Shown: one piece after another, positions 1 to 11,693 of the stretch | How the letters are laid out: the number at the start of each line of letters is the position of its first letter | Numbering within the stretch: the first letter of the stretch is position 1 | Origin: Xanthostigma xanthostigma | Lineage: Eukaryota; Arthropoda; Insecta; Raphidioptera; Raphidiidae | Assembly (NCBI GenBank): GCA_963575645.1 | Contig: OY754472.1 | Coordinates: forward strand, 1,240,001-1,304,000 | Length of the DNA: 64,000 nt | Direction of reading: 5' to 3' | Program-made: the position numbers and the translations under genes | The notes under the pieces: model-generated | The model's input: the letters and a program-made list of their open reading frames with translations, nothing else | Databases searched by the model: none | What the model was told of the DNA's origin: nothing

Positions 1-1703
1 AGTCCCTTGAATTCAGAGTCCGGTGCAACAGGATTGAGTTACAATTGGTCAGCATGTAAACTAAATGAGACCGTTAGACAAATTTATTCGTTAGAATAAA
101 ATTTACTTTCAATTCACTAAACAAATTATTAGGTAGAAAAGTTAGTTAAAGAATAAAAATACACTGCACTATACTCCTTGCTCTTTTTGTTGAATATTTT
201 GACGTTCACTCAATAATCCGACCGATGGCGTTAGTGTAGACGTCAAATAAAAAGTTTCACAAAATAATAATGTTTTATTCCAACCCAATTGCACACAAAA
301 CTTCCACTAACTTTAATGTTTTACACTTTACAAAAGGTTAATAAACAACACATAAATAAATTCACAAGAGCAAACTGACGGTATAATACGCCACGTTTAT
401 AGGTTAGGTATTATGATCTGTGTGGCGGTATTTATTATTTTAACAAGCGAATAAATATTTATACCCATAGAATAGTTTTATACCTGCACTAAACATAATT
501 ATGCTTGGTGAATTGAATTATCGATATTTATTCGGAGGAATACCTGAAGAACAAATGAACCGAATAAATAACTACTTACGTTCGGCGAATATGGCTATAT
601 AGATAATTGACGAGGTTCTAAACCTATTTTTACTTGAACATGGATAAGTTCTAACTAATAAGCAATAAAATGATTAATCAGTTTTCAAAAAGGTTATATC
701 TACATAATCTCTATGTGTCCATTAACGTGTGACTAATAATATATTTTATTATTATTGTAACCTTGTCAAGTATGCTAACACTTATCTATGTTGTTATGCA
801 CACATTCTCTGTAACATAAAAAATAGACAGATTTGTAACTAAAATAATTTGTTTAGTTAAAAAGATAAGAGGTAACAGGAGAAATATCGATATATATATG
901 TAAACTATATTGCTTTTCCAATGATTCAGAACTCGTTAGTTCGCCTGTTCCTTTTTTTACATCTGAATTTAATGAGCACAGGCGCAGCTCTGTATCTCAT
1001 CTAGTTTCGGAGATAATCGAATTTGAAATTTTCAAACTTTTAAATGCTCATAACTTCGAAACCAGAAGAGATACAGTTCTGCGCTTGTGCTCATTCGATT
1101 CAGCGCACTTTTTTCTATCAGGTCAAGTAAATTCAGGAATATCCATGACACTTTTATGTTTTCCAAAAAATTGAAAAAATTGAAGTTTTTCGATGTTTTT
1201 GCAAAGTGCGGGGTTCTTTATTGAAATGCAGTCAGTAGTTTAATTTTTTATAAACAATTTGATTATATTATTTTATGGCAGTGGAAAACTTAGCGTGGGG
1301 TACATTTTGGGTTTTGTAAACTATTTTTTGTCTTTTATTCCACTATAAACTGTGTCTGCAATCGATTTAGTGTGAAATAAGTTAGTTTTTTTATTCTCGT
1401 TCAGATAAGATAACTATACTTCACACGTCTCCGTTTAAACACGAAGAGCTTGATGGAGATATCAACGTGAAAAATTCACTATTTTTCTATGGAAGTTAAA
1501 CATGAAAAAAATAGATTTCTGTTTAGTCTCGGGCGAATTATACTAGGCGTTGTCAACTATATTCCGGTGCCCTAAAATTGTATTACACATTTTTGAACTT
1601 ACCAGCAAAGTAATTCAAATGTGTAAAACGTTATTAAATAACACGTGACTACAAAACTCATCAAGCGTGTTTGTGACGTCATAATGTTCGAAATTATTTA
1701 TTT
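1..1703. other. AT-rich sequence without a recognised gene
   Basis: No open reading frame of note. The stretch at 1275-1330 resembles 24880-24930 (both carry a CAGTGGAAAACTT phrase followed by a TTTTG-rich segment), so part is old dispersed repeat. Nothing else is identifiable. Confidence 0.5.
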
Positions 1704-1800
1704 GAATACAGTCGAACCTGGATAAACAAGAGTTTAAGGGACCGCGATCTCATTTTTGCTTATGGAGGTTTTTCACTAACCCGAGTTTCTAGCTTATATT
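1704..1800. mobile_element. Fragment with pogo/Tigger-like terminal motif
   Basis: CAGTCGAACCTGGATAAAC resembles the CAGTnGAACCTCGATAA ends of pogo/Tigger-type transposons and the better preserved copy at 61709-61815. No second end was found here, so this is probably a solo or degraded terminus. Confidence 0.3.
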
Positions 1801-1849
1801 GTAGTGATAAACACGAATGTATTATTTGACATAGATAATTCGAAAATTC

Positions 1850-2291
1850 TACGAAGACGAAATGTTTTAAATATAATTTTTGATTAATTAATAGGCAAAA
1901 TAAGTATATATATTTATTAGCATAATTTATAATACCTACATTTAAAAGGATTTATTAACTAACCTACATTATTTCCCGTTACAAAATATAGCAAAATACG
2001 ATGAAATGTATTTTTGATACAAAAAAAAAAACAGTTGTTTTCATTTTAAACGTCATAATATAGTTGTCCAAAAAAAAAAGAATTTCGATTAATGCTCCGT
2101 CTTTGTAGCACTCACTAACTTATATCTCCCTCTCAACTTCCAATATACGAAACTTAAACGTATCTTCACTAACTTATATCTCCCTCTCAACTACTGTTCG
2201 CCTCGAATGCACTTCCGTAAACGCTTTCGTTAGGCATTTACCAGCTTACTCCCCAAGTCAAGCGTGCCTAAAGAAGTTTTACTTCAAAAAA
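1850..2291 (-). mobile_element. Partial copy of the palindromic-end transposon family
   Basis: Reverse-complement match to 22702-23797 and 58789-59590. It ends at GAAGTTTTACTTC (2276-2288), a small inverted repeat that marks both ends of this family. This copy has only one, diverged version of the 38-bp unit amplified thirteen-fold in the 22.7-kb copy, and a local duplication of the ACTTATATCTCCCTCTCAAC segment (about 2118 and 2172). No coding capacity is visible. The superfamily is not recognised. Confidence 0.6.
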
Positions 2292-2368
2292 TCAGTCACA
2301 AACCGAGCGAACTACTTTTAATTCAATAAATATATCTTTTTTACGTGTTAAAAATTTCCACTGTTTTC

Positions 2369-3112
2369 TCACCATATATATTAATACGCTAAGGTTAAAG
2401 ATGTTTGCCTCCCTTTTTAGAAAAAACCTCACAATGTCGCCACATAAATTATATATCATTTTACAGATAATTGCTTGCTCTACTGACATCGACAACTAAA
2501 AACAGCAACGCTGAACAACGTCTGCCATCTGACAGCTTTCATTTTGAAACAACGTCAACACTTCGATCTGTCATCTGACCTTCATATTGTAACACAACAG
2601 ACACAATACTGCATACTGCCATCTAACGGCTTTAATTTTGAAACAGCGAGCAACGCTGAACAACGTCACAGCAATGCTGCATGATGCCATCTGACGGATT
2701 AACTCAATGCTTTTGCTACTTGCGCCTCTATATGACAATTTTAGTAAAATATTTCTTCGATCTGTCATCTGATCTTCATATTGCAATACAACAGACAGAC
2801 ACAATACTGCATACTGCCATCTAACGGCTTTAATTTTGAAACAGCGAACAGCGCTGAACAACGTCACAGCAATGCTGCATGATGCCACTTGACGGCTTAG
2901 CTCAACGCTTTTGCTACTTGCGCCTCTATATGACAATTTTAGTAAAATATTTCTTCGATCTGTCATCTGAGCTTCATATTGTAATACAACAAAAAGAAGA
3001 ACGTTATAAGCAGTGTGCAAAATTAGAAACGAATTGAATACCTGCAATCATATTTGTAAAGTGATAATTATTATACTTATTTAGTGCGAATAATTCGCAC
3101 AGGTCACACTAG
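2369..3112 (+). mobile_element. Non-autonomous Helitron, family 1, copy A
   Basis: Starts TC(ACC)ATATATATTAATACG and ends with the hairpin GTGCGAA-TAA-TTCGCAC, then twelve bases closing in CTAG followed by T. These are classical Helitron termini. The copy is about 140 bp longer than its sisters because the ~190-bp segment beginning CTTCGATCTGTCATCTGA is present twice (about 2563-2753 and 2754-2965). It encodes no Rep/helicase. The frames across it recur in all copies only because the DNA is repetitive. Confidence 0.85.
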
Positions 3113-3776
3113 TTTGCAATTTGAAGTAAATTTCTAAACAATACAAAGTACCTACAAACGATAGTCATAAACAACAATATCTTTTTTTATAACGGTACAC
3201 AGAAGGCGAATATGTAGTGAACTAGTTGTTTATGTGTGCGTGGCACTATGTGAGGTGTGGTTTATAATAATCCATCTCTCGCATGCTTTGCCAGAGAACA
3301 TCACATCCCACCCCCACCCCCACCCGACAGCAGGAGACCTCGCCATCCTTGCGAAAGGCTAAGGCAAACACACACACATGTAGGTAAGTGTATAGAGTAT
3401 GTTAGGTTGGTACCTACTCCTGTCACACCAGAGGACTGGGGGTGTCCTGCTGAACATTAGTCAGTATGGAAATCAGTGCTCGGCCGGGCTACGGGGGCGG
3501 CTAACCGGACGGGGGTTGGTTGTCTTGCCAGCTCTTCACACACACACACACAAATACCAACACACCCCCCGTTCCCGTGTATATATATGTATAATAATGT
3601 TGGCTGCCTGCTGACATTACAAAGTTAAGACAGGGCCTCGTGTATAGTAAGACATTGGCGACCGTCCGGTTTTGTTAACGGTCATAGCACAGTCTGCATT
3701 TAGCAGCCCGAATTGTACACTGCGTTCATAAAAAGTTGGAAAGGTATATTGCGAATCAGTTGTGCTACATTATTAT
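3113..3776. other. Unassigned sequence with short C-rich and CA tracts
   Basis: Contains CCCCCACCCCCACCC near 3309 and a (CA)n run at 3537-3552. Two short overlapping frames here have no recognisable domain. No repeat partner was found in the window. Confidence 0.4.
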
Positions 3777-4304
3777 TAGTGATGTGCCGGATCGTTAAAA
3801 ATGTATATCCGCGGATACGGATCTGAATACGGATATTTGGTTTCAAGATCCGCGGATACGGATCTTAACTTTCTTAGAGTACGCGGCGGTAAATATTGCA
3901 CATCGACCTTTGGAAAGAGACTATCTGTTATGGGAAAAAGTTATTGAACTCTTTAAGAGTTAACTCTCATAACAGATGGTCTCTTTCCAAAGATCGATGT
4001 CCAATATCTCATTATAAAGATAGGTTTTTAGTACCTTTGAGTTATGTACTATTAGTATGGTACTCACTACGATAAATGTTTGCAATATAAAGGTGCCAAA
4101 TACAATTTAAAAAAATCAAAAATAATCTGAATGGAATTTAACAGTTTTTCATTATTACCTAATTATCTATATATATAAAATTTCATCTATGAATTGAAAA
4201 TTAATAAGATAAAAGATCCGCCAAAAACTAACGGATACGGATACAGATCTTTCTTCTCCCTCGGATATCCGCGGATACGGATACGGATATCCGGCACATC
4301 ACTA
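3777..4304. mobile_element. hAT-type MITE (528 bp)
   Basis: Terminal inverted repeats TAGTGATGTGCCGGAT / ATCCGGCACATCACTA are flanked by a near-perfect 8-bp duplication (ATTATTAT at 3769-3776, ACTATTAT at 4305-4312). That duplication length and the TIR style are those of hAT transposons. The interior is rich in GGATAYCCGCGGATACGGAT motifs next to both ends, and holds an inner inverted repeat (about 3901-3938 with 3965-4002). No transposase. Confidence 0.8.
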
Positions 4305-4374
4305 ACTATTATACCAAGATCCCAAAAACGCTACGCCTACGTCATTTCGGTACTGTTAAGATTTTATCAGTAAA

Positions 4375-4860
4375 CTAGCGGTTCCGTCCGGTTTCACCCG
4401 AGTGCAAAAGAACGAATGGGGAAGGGAGGGACACGAGTACGCACATTCATCTTAGTTTACCGAGATGAATGCTGTGTCCAAATTTCATGATGATCGGAGT
4501 TACCGTTCAAAAGTTTTTGTCGATAAAAAGCAGTATTTATACTTTTTTTTTAATTTCTTTTAAATCAATAATTACTGTAATTAATAAAATATAATGAATA
4601 TTTAATTGAAAACACTAGAAAAATTATTTTTATATAGATACCTATAGTTGTAACAGTTTTCAAATGAGCTACCAATTAGATTTATTTAATTTTAATTAGT
4701 CGTACGTAAAATTAAAATAAATTTAAAATATGTAAGCCTTAGAAAAAAGCAGTGTGGAAAATAAAAAAATAAAAATATATTCGCCCAACGTGGGGCTCGA
4801 ACCCACGACCCTGATATTAGCAGTCGCATGCTCTAGCAACTGACCTAGCCGGGCTTGTGA
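4375..4860 (-). mobile_element. Helitron family 2, 5'-truncated copy
   Basis: On the minus strand the element ends in CTAG at 4375, followed by T, with the GGTGAAACCGGACGGAACCG-type 3' segment shared with 32659-33201 and 43919-44645. It carries the tRNA-Lys-like module of this family and is lost beyond it, ending near a poly-C run at 4864. Non-coding. Confidence 0.7.
4783..4854 (-). tRNA. tRNA-Lys-like module inside a Helitron (probably not functional)
   Basis: Read on the minus strand, the 72 bases have a paired acceptor stem (GCCCGGC with GTTGGGC, using two G-U pairs), a box-A-like TAGGTCAGTTGCTAGAGC and a box-B GGTTCGAGCCC with a complete T-arm (GTGGG/CCCAC). The body is closest to animal tRNA-Lys. 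The anticodon loop reads CTGCTAA (formal anticodon GCT) and its stem has two mismatches, so decoding function is unlikely. The same module recurs at 44202-44272 and as a half at 32935-32965, always at the same place in the same Helitron. Confidence 0.65.
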
Positions 4861-5271
4861 ACCTCCCCCCCCCCTTGCTACGCCAATGATTTTTACTACG
4901 TATTTTGTATTATTTTTTTTTATTTTCTTATATTGAAAACTTTACAGAAATATTTTTAAAAAATTAAATTTACAGTTTCGTTATTTTAAAATAAGCAGTA
5001 AAAGCATTTAGCGTAAGTTGATTCTTTAACCGTAATTTTTAAGATAGGTTACTACTGAAAACTTTTCATTGCTCCAACGCCAAACACCTGTTGCATAGTT
5101 GCGCAACTCGGATGAAAATATTCTGTGCACACGGTCGTATAGAAGTTTGTACTGTTTTTATCGTTTCGGAAAGTACAAAATATCTTATTTTTCATTTCTT
5201 GTTCAATTAAATACAAAGGTAATTTTGAATTGTTATTTTCAATAAGTATATCATGCTGTAACCTTCAAATA

Positions 5272-5868
5272 TTTTTTTTGACGTGATAACGTCTTATAAA
5301 TTGATGAATCACCAATCTTATAAATTGATAAAACACCGGCTGCATGTTCGAAAAAGTGTAACGTTCGTAACGCGTAACGTTCCTAACGTTCCTAACGCGT
5401 ATAACGTTCCGCCTGACCCTGTGCGTGCTTTTTGCTAATTTCTCGCTCAATTTAAATCAGATCGGTTTGAAACCAGTCTTAAACGAAAGAGGAGAACATT
5501 TTACATAGATTTCGTATAACAGAATTTGCCTAAACAGTTTTTTTATACAAATTTATATAGAAAAATAGCTGTATAAATGCAACATGAAAACGGAGCATTT
5601 CTAATGTTTAATTCAATTTTTTGACATTAGTATTTTGTGAAATGCAACGCCTTCTAAGTTAAGTATTGGAATAACTAATTATTATTAGAACATAATACTT
5701 TGACAGTTGCAAACGTCACTTTTGACATTTCTTATCATTCCGACACCAAGGATAAGCGGATTGAAACCATATTTTGGGAGGTTTAGGTTATGTATTACGG
5801 AATACGTTATCACGTAAAACTATCGTCCGTAAACCGACTTTACAGACAACCAATTTTTAATTCAAATA
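5272..5868 (-). mobile_element. Unclassified repeat family with GTGATAACG ends, copy 1
   Basis: One end reads TTTTTGACGTGATAACGTCTT and the other ATTGGTTGTCTGTAAAGTCGG in reverse complement; both ends hold the subterminal ACGTGATAACGT motif. Sister copies lie at 14617-15294, 35353-35945 and 37483-37731. The interior has repeats of AACGTTCCTAACG (about 5358-5410). No conserved reading frame is shared among copies, and no superfamily is assigned. Confidence 0.6.
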
Positions 5869-6715
5869 TTTGATTAACACCCCCTCCCCTCACGTGAGAT
5901 TTACCCTATAATTTTTAAATGTTATGTTATAATAATGTATATTCTCTGAATCAAAAAGTTGACTCCTCCTCTCTTCAAATGAGATTTGGTGAAACGGCAT
6001 TTCTTAAGAATTTAATAAAATTGAAGTATAAGGTTAATAAAAGAGGCTTATAGCTAATTTTAAGAAAAAGTTTTTTTTCACTGACTAAAATGAACAATCA
6101 AAATGTGCAAAATTAACACGCTAGAGGTATACCACGTATAAAGAAAACGGGTATATTTCAGAATTTCTCGAAAACCGTTCTAAGTATATTTCTTAAAAAC
6201 TAATGCATTGTAAAATCAAAAAACATAATTTTTTTTTAAAAACTCCTATTTTTAAAAAAATATAGATTTTTAAATAAAAATATTTTTATTTAACCTTTAA
6301 CCGTGAATAAATTTTGAAGCAGATGTAGGATCAGTGGGGACTTTTGATATTTTATTTGTAATAGCGTACTTACGACCAGTACCAATTTTCAGCTGTATGC
6401 TAGTAAATTGAAATGTTTATTTTGACTGGACTATTATACTATACGTAAAACGTGATACCTACTATAACAAATAAAATATATTTTTTTCGCTTCGTGATAA
6501 AAATTGTCTTGTACGCAAACGACAGTGGCGTCCACATACAGTTTTAAACGGTATACGAGGACAGATCGAAAATAATTCGATCGATTTCTGACTGAAGCCG
6601 AAATCGATAATTCGGCTATCGCCACAACCTTCGGCCAAAGCCGAAGACTTAAAAACCCTAAGAAATTCAGTTTAAATTGGCTACAACTGCTACAAGCTAC
6701 AATTAATAATATAAA
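5869..6715. other. Unassigned AT-rich sequence
   Basis: No gene seen. A cluster of short TTCGGC/GCCGAA inverted motifs lies at 6596-6645 and a related cluster at 7310-7365, on either side of Helitron copy B, suggesting that Helitron B entered an older hAT-like element with these motifs. Confidence 0.35.
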
Positions 6716-7302
6716 CTAGTGTGACCTGTGCGAATTATTCGCACTAAATACAATAGTATAATAATTATCACTTTACAAATTTTTTTTTTAAATATGATTG
6801 CAGGTATTCAATTCATTTCTAATTTTGCACACTGCTTATAACGTTCTTCTTTGTGTTGTATTACAATATGAAGCTCAGATGACAGATCGAAGAAATATTT
6901 TACTAAAATTGTCATATAGAGGCGCAAGTAGCAAAAGCGTTGAGCTAAGCCGTCAGATGGCATCATGCAGCATTGCTGTGACGTTGTTCAGCGTTGCTCG
7001 CTGTTTCAAAATTAAAGCCGTCAGATGGCAGTATGCAGTATTGTGTCTGTTGTATTACAATATGAAGCTCAGATGACAGATCGAAGTGTTGACGTTGTTT
7101 CAAAATTAAAGCCGTCAGATGGCAGACGTTGTTCAGCGTTGCTGTATTTTAATTAATTTACAAAAACAAAAGCAATAATAAATTTTTTAGTTGTCGATGT
7201 CAGTAGAGCAAGCAATTATCTGTAAAATGATATATAATTTATGTGGAGAAATTGTGTGGTTTTTTCTAAAAAGGGAGGCAAACATCTTTAACCTTAACGT
7301 AT
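6716..7302 (-). mobile_element. Non-autonomous Helitron, family 1, copy B
   Basis: On the minus strand it ends in the GTGCGAA-TAA-TTCGCAC hairpin and CTAG at 6716, followed by T. The opposite end is lost: homology stops after the AACCTTAACGTATT segment, before the TC terminus found in copies C-G. Non-coding. Confidence 0.85.
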
Positions 7303-8000
7303 TTCAGAAACCTTCGACTTCGATCAAAACTTCGGCCCGAAGGTCTCGCCGAAGGCGGCCGAAGCTTTACGTAAATTCGCAGTTTACACTGTAAATATTT
7401 CTTATATAAAAGAACACATTAAAAGAATCGATTTATCATAATAATAATATCTGTAAGATAAGTAGAAAGAGAGAGAGAGTATAGTGTGTTAACTGCGAAC
7501 TATAAATGCACGACATTTTGGACTAAGGGTTGTTTTAGGCTAAGGCAATCCAAGGGGTAGCTCCATTAATCTTGCCTCATCTCCAACCCCCACATTGCAT
7601 ATTCACGTCCACACATACTACTGACACCCTGTTCCGTTCCATACTCCTTCAGTTTCTCTCCGTGTGTTTGTGTGTGTGCGTGTATCTCAGAGAGTCCGTC
7701 CGTCTGTCCGTTGATCGTGTCTCTTGTCCCGTTGTCCGCCCGCCAGTTTCCTTCGCAACCCTTGTCTCTAACCCTTGGACCGTCGCCGTGGACCCATACA
7801 TGTATGTACGTACTTACATAACATGCATACACATGAATACGCCAGCCTCTTCACTTCTGTTGTGTTGGTAGCAGTGGCAGTCCAATAGACCAATCTGGAA
7901 GTTGGGGTCACTTGAATCATTGGGTTGTATCCACTGGCCTGTTAGAGTTGCCACACAAGGGCAGAAGAATAACATTTAACAAGCGTGGTACGGAGAAACA
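7303..8000. other. Unassigned sequence
   Basis: Begins with CCTTCGGC-type short palindromes (7310-7365), then GA-rich and GT-rich tracts (7465-7485, 7660-7685). Frames on both strands at 7566-7871 contain no recognisable domain. Nothing else is supportable. Confidence 0.35.
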
Positions 8001-8370
8001 TTAATATTTTTGGTTGCAAATTCCTTGACACTTCAAAATAAACAAGGATTCGTGTGGTGTTTTCTTCTGCTCTTGAAAAATCATGCTGATAAATAGGAAC
8101 CAGTTTGAGGAATCAGGAGTGCAACACCAGAATGATATAGAGAAACAATAGCCTTCAATATTTTAGGTTCCAAATCCTTTGACACTTCAAAATAAACAAG
8201 GATTCGTGTGGTGTTTTCTTCTGCTCTTGAAAAATCACACGTGTAAATAGTTTAGAAACAGGCACCAGGACTGCAACAAAAGAAAGATACAGAGAAACAA
8301 TAGCCTTTAATATTAGTGGTTGAAAATTCTTTGACACTTCAAAAGGCACACCGATTCGTGTGGTGTCTTG
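8001..8370. repeat. Tandem repeat, ~154-bp unit, about 2.3 copies
   Basis: The segment TTGACACTTCAAAATAAACA plus the following GATTCGTGTGGTG occurs at about 8023, 8177 and, more diverged, 8331. The CTTCTGCTCTTGAAAAATCA segment is repeated in the first two units. The unit is not found elsewhere in the window. Confidence 0.8.
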
Positions 8371-9585
8371 ATCCTCCTATCCAAATGTTGCTAGGAGGAA
8401 TCAAGGGCAATTTGTCGCTATATGTAGTGTTGCAATTGGTAAATCTAGTCAATCGAAAAACTAGATTAAAAGTTAGTTACGGCTAGATTTAGAAGAGTTG
8501 GAATGAATTAAATGGATTAATTTTGGGCAGCGTCATCCTATAAGGATTTTTGTGCTTCCCGTTATCCTGAATCTAGCCGTTCAATAATTTGGATCTCCAA
8601 AAGATTGGGGACTAGATTATCCTGCGGAATAACTCCACCCAAAGATGATGAGATGGGTAAGGTCTCGCATTCGAACATTTAGAGGAGTAAAGAACGATTC
8701 ATCAGTACAGTAGCTAATTAATAATCGTGAATATTAAGATAAATGAAGAGTATTGGAATGCTAGGCTTTTAGAACGACAATCATTGTATCTACGTCTTAA
8801 AAACTGGTAGTTCCAAAGTTGACGTTAAATGATGAAACATGGTGGGGATGTTTTCTTGTATAGTTGACGATTGTTAGCTCTAACCGTTTGGGATAATATA
8901 ACCCTGCGGAGCAAGCAAGAATAACAGTTCTATCAAGTATCCAATTTTATGGAAGAGAGGCAAAGGCAAATGTTCACTTCGTTTTCCTTTAAATCCAGAC
9001 ACGAGTCACCCTTTCGAAGAAAACCTTGAACATTAATCATACCAGAACTCCGCCACTGGTTGTCGCAGACACATACCTACACATATACGCAAAGATATGT
9101 ACGTAGGAACCACGCGAGGAGCTCACTGTTCTAGGAGACACAAGAACTACCCTTGAGAATGGGGGTGGTTGTCGGGTGACGACTACCCAGTGTTGGGTGA
9201 CGTGGTGGATAGTGGCGTGTGTTGTATTTCTACAGGGTGGCAGAGATGGCGGTTACTGCTTCTGTGTGTGTGTGTTGGGTTGGCAGCATTGTATGTGCTT
9301 CTCATTAGTCACGTGACTTAGATGGTAGTTTGATGTCCGGTTGCTTCTACACTCGTCCTCCTCCTCGCTCTATACTCCTTACTTATGTGTATGTATGTAT
9401 GTATGTATGTATGTATGTTGGCGAAGGATCTCCACAGTATAGACACAACACAGTGCTTGAAGAAACGGGTTTGGCCAAACTATATACCATTAGCCTAATC
9501 GCACTAATTAAATAACTCGAATCGCAGTGCCAAACCATGCCGACAATATAGTGTATTTGCTAATACAGGCAGTGTGGCTTTATTA
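8371..9585. other. Unassigned, mostly single-copy sequence
   Basis: No gene or repeat partner recognised. It contains a (GTAT)n microsatellite at about 9386-9418 and a GT run near 9263-9273. The moderate GC compared with the surroundings may mean host intergenic DNA. Confidence 0.4.
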
Positions 9586-10139
9586 TCATATATATTGATA
9601 CGCCAAGGTTTAAGATGTTTGCCTCCGTTTTTAGAAAAAAACACACAATTTCTCCACATAAATTATATATCATTTAAAATTGCTTGCTCTACTGACATCG
9701 ACAACTAAAAAATTTATTATTGCTTTTGTTCTTGTAAATTAATTAATTCACAGCAACGCTGAACAACGTCTGCCATCTGACGGCTATAATTTTGAAACAA
9801 CGTCAACGCTTCGATCTGTCATCTGACCTTCATATTGTAAATACTGCATACTGCCATCTGAACAACGCTGAACAACGTCACAGCAATGCTGCATGATGCC
9901 ATCTGACGGCTTAGCTCAACGCTTTTGCTAGTTGCGCCTCTATATGACAATTTTAGTAAAATATTTCTTTGATCTGTCATCTGAGCTTCATATTGTAATA
10001 CAACAATAAGAAGAACGTTATAAGCAGTGTGCAAAATTAGAAACGAATTGAATACCTGCAATCATAGTTAAAAAATAATTTTGTAAAGTGATAATTATTA
10101 TACTTATTTAGTGCGAATAATTCGCACAGGTCACACTAG
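9586..10139 (+). mobile_element. Non-autonomous Helitron, family 1, copy C
   Basis: Complete: A|TCATATATATTGATACG at the left, hairpin GTGCGAA-TAA-TTCGCAC and CTAG|T at the right (554 bp). It is shorter than the ~600-bp consensus because a segment around 9838-9862 (the AATACAACAGACACAATACTGC region) is partly deleted. Confidence 0.88.
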
Positions 10140-10998
10140 TGTGAACTTAACCCTTTTGTTTTTTAACTCCTTAATACATCCCTTAAAATAATATTTTTTT
10201 TCTTAATTTAAATATTACTATCAATTTACCAACTTAAATTCACCCTTTACTAAGTAATTCTATATCTACAAACTAACGTTTTCAAAAGAAATTTAAGTCC
10301 GGTCCTGTCGGGCCGATTTCAATAAAATTTTGGCAGCACATTTCTATCTTTCCTAATGGGTTAAATTTCAATTTTGAAACGATTCTGAGACTTTTTCGGC
10401 AGTTTTCGGCCCGAAAACTTTTTTCAACTCCTAAATACCACCCGATTAAGCCTATTTTAAACAGGCTTCGTGCGGGGATGGATTCCAACATGTGGACCAA
10501 AGTTTAAATCGATTAAGTCTGTCGATGAGAATATATACATAGAGCCGTCTTAAAAAAAATCAAAACTGATACTAATTATTAGTTCTTTTTAGGCTTTTTT
10601 AAGTGCCTCAAAAACAACTTCTCTCGATCTGACTTTGACATCATGCCAACGATCTTGGTTATTCGTAGCAATGAATCACAGTCGACCCAAGACTGATAGT
10701 TCCCAGTTCCCTACCGTATGTTCCATGTAACACTCTCTCCCCGCTCAGTGGATAGTTCTCGTGTTGTGTTCTTCCCACCCGTCTCTTGTGTTTGCCTCTG
10801 CCTGTCGCTGATGCTTGCCCGTCGTACTAAAATTGATGTTGAGATAATTCAAGTTTCGAATTTTAAGGACACAATGCTGTACATTCGAAGCTCTCTGTCT
10901 CTCACATTATAATATTATTCAACGTATCGTTTGTGATTGAATCGTTCAAACAATATTGATTCATTGATGACGCAACACACACTACAAACTTATAGCAC
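10140..10998. other. Unassigned AT-rich sequence
   Basis: A frame of 72 codons at 10282-10500 (minus) has no recognisable domain. No repeat structure is visible. Confidence 0.35.
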
Positions 10999-11175
10999 AG
11001 TGTTTGCTATTGTTGTTGTATGAAACACACATTGTTACAGTTACAATAAAAGAAAAAAATATTTTCCAAACAGTGTCACTGTCGGGACTTAAATTCGAAA
11101 CTTCTACTATCGCGGCGGATGAATTACTTTTAAGCTCGTTTAATCCAATTGCAATTTTATATATTACTAGCTGCT
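10999..11175. mobile_element. Degenerate copy of a tRNA-like-bearing repeat
   Basis: The ATTGTTACAG...CCAAACAGTGTCACTGTCGGGA...CGCGGCGGA order matches the left half of the better preserved inverted-repeat element at 51551-51821 and the copy at 47840-48000. The tRNA-like part is too diverged to fold here. Confidence 0.5.
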
Positions 11176-11227
11176 CCCCGCGATTGTGACGAAACATGGC
11201 AGCGACAACAGTAGTCTCCGAATATTA

Positions 11228-11563
11228 TATAAAAATTACATATTATAAAATAAATATAGTTTAAAAAAAAATTAAAAAACACGCTTTATTCGAACTAAAA
11301 AGTAAAAAATATTTTTTTTAAAATGAGCTTAAAACAATAATGAATAAAAAAATACAAGTATTATTGTGAAAAAAGCGTGGGGCGCTTTGTTCCACATTTT
11401 CGTACATCGAGCGCCCCACGCTTTTTTCACAATAATACTTGTATTTTTTATTCATTGTTTTAAGCTTATTTTAAAAAAATTATTTTTTACTTTTTAGTTC
11501 GATATAAAGCGTGTTTTTTAGTTTTTTTTTAAACTATATTTATTTTCAATTTTTTAGTTCGAT
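11228..11563. repeat. Long inverted repeat (arms ~150 bp)
   Basis: The AAAGCGTGGGGCGCTTTG...CGAGCGCCCCACGCTTTTTT core is extended on both sides by AT-rich arms (TATTATTGTGAAAA, TTTAAAACAATAATGAAT, GAACTAAAAAGTAAAAAATA), almost perfectly complementary. The single strand would form a hairpin over 300 bases long. Confidence 0.85.
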
Positions 11564-11599
11564 TTATTGTCAAAAATTTGCCGGAAAAAAAACAATTTT

Positions 11600-11693
11600 T
11601 TTTCGGCGTGGACGGGATTAGAACCTGCGACCCGTGATTCCGAGAGTTGACGTCAGCGAAGACCCGTGCCTTAGACCGCACGGCTAACCACTG
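11600..11693 (-). tRNA. tRNA-like block with long variable region (Leu/Ser class), non-functional
   Basis: On the minus strand: box-A-like GGTTAGCCGTGCGGTCTAAG, then CACGGGTCTTCG..., a GGAATCACGGG segment and box-B-like GGTTCTAATCC. The CGGTCTAAGGC phrase is characteristic of class II (Leu/Ser) tRNAs. Anticodon and D stems do not pair cleanly, so I regard it as a tRNA-derived promoter block in a repeat. Confidence 0.5.

Noticed and set aside
4783..4854. Functional tRNA gene
   Set aside because: Anticodon stem mismatches and a location inside a mobile element shared with other decayed copies.
6798..7076. A ~92-codon frame repeated in most Helitron family 1 copies (also 40914, 49679, 57665)
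   Set aside because: It starts at TTG, crosses repeat DNA, has no domain, and is shortened or broken in several copies. Its recurrence follows from the DNA repeat, not from protein selection.
7566..7871. Overlapping frames on both strands as genes
   Set aside because: No domain; the region is GT- and TC-rich and favours long chance frames.
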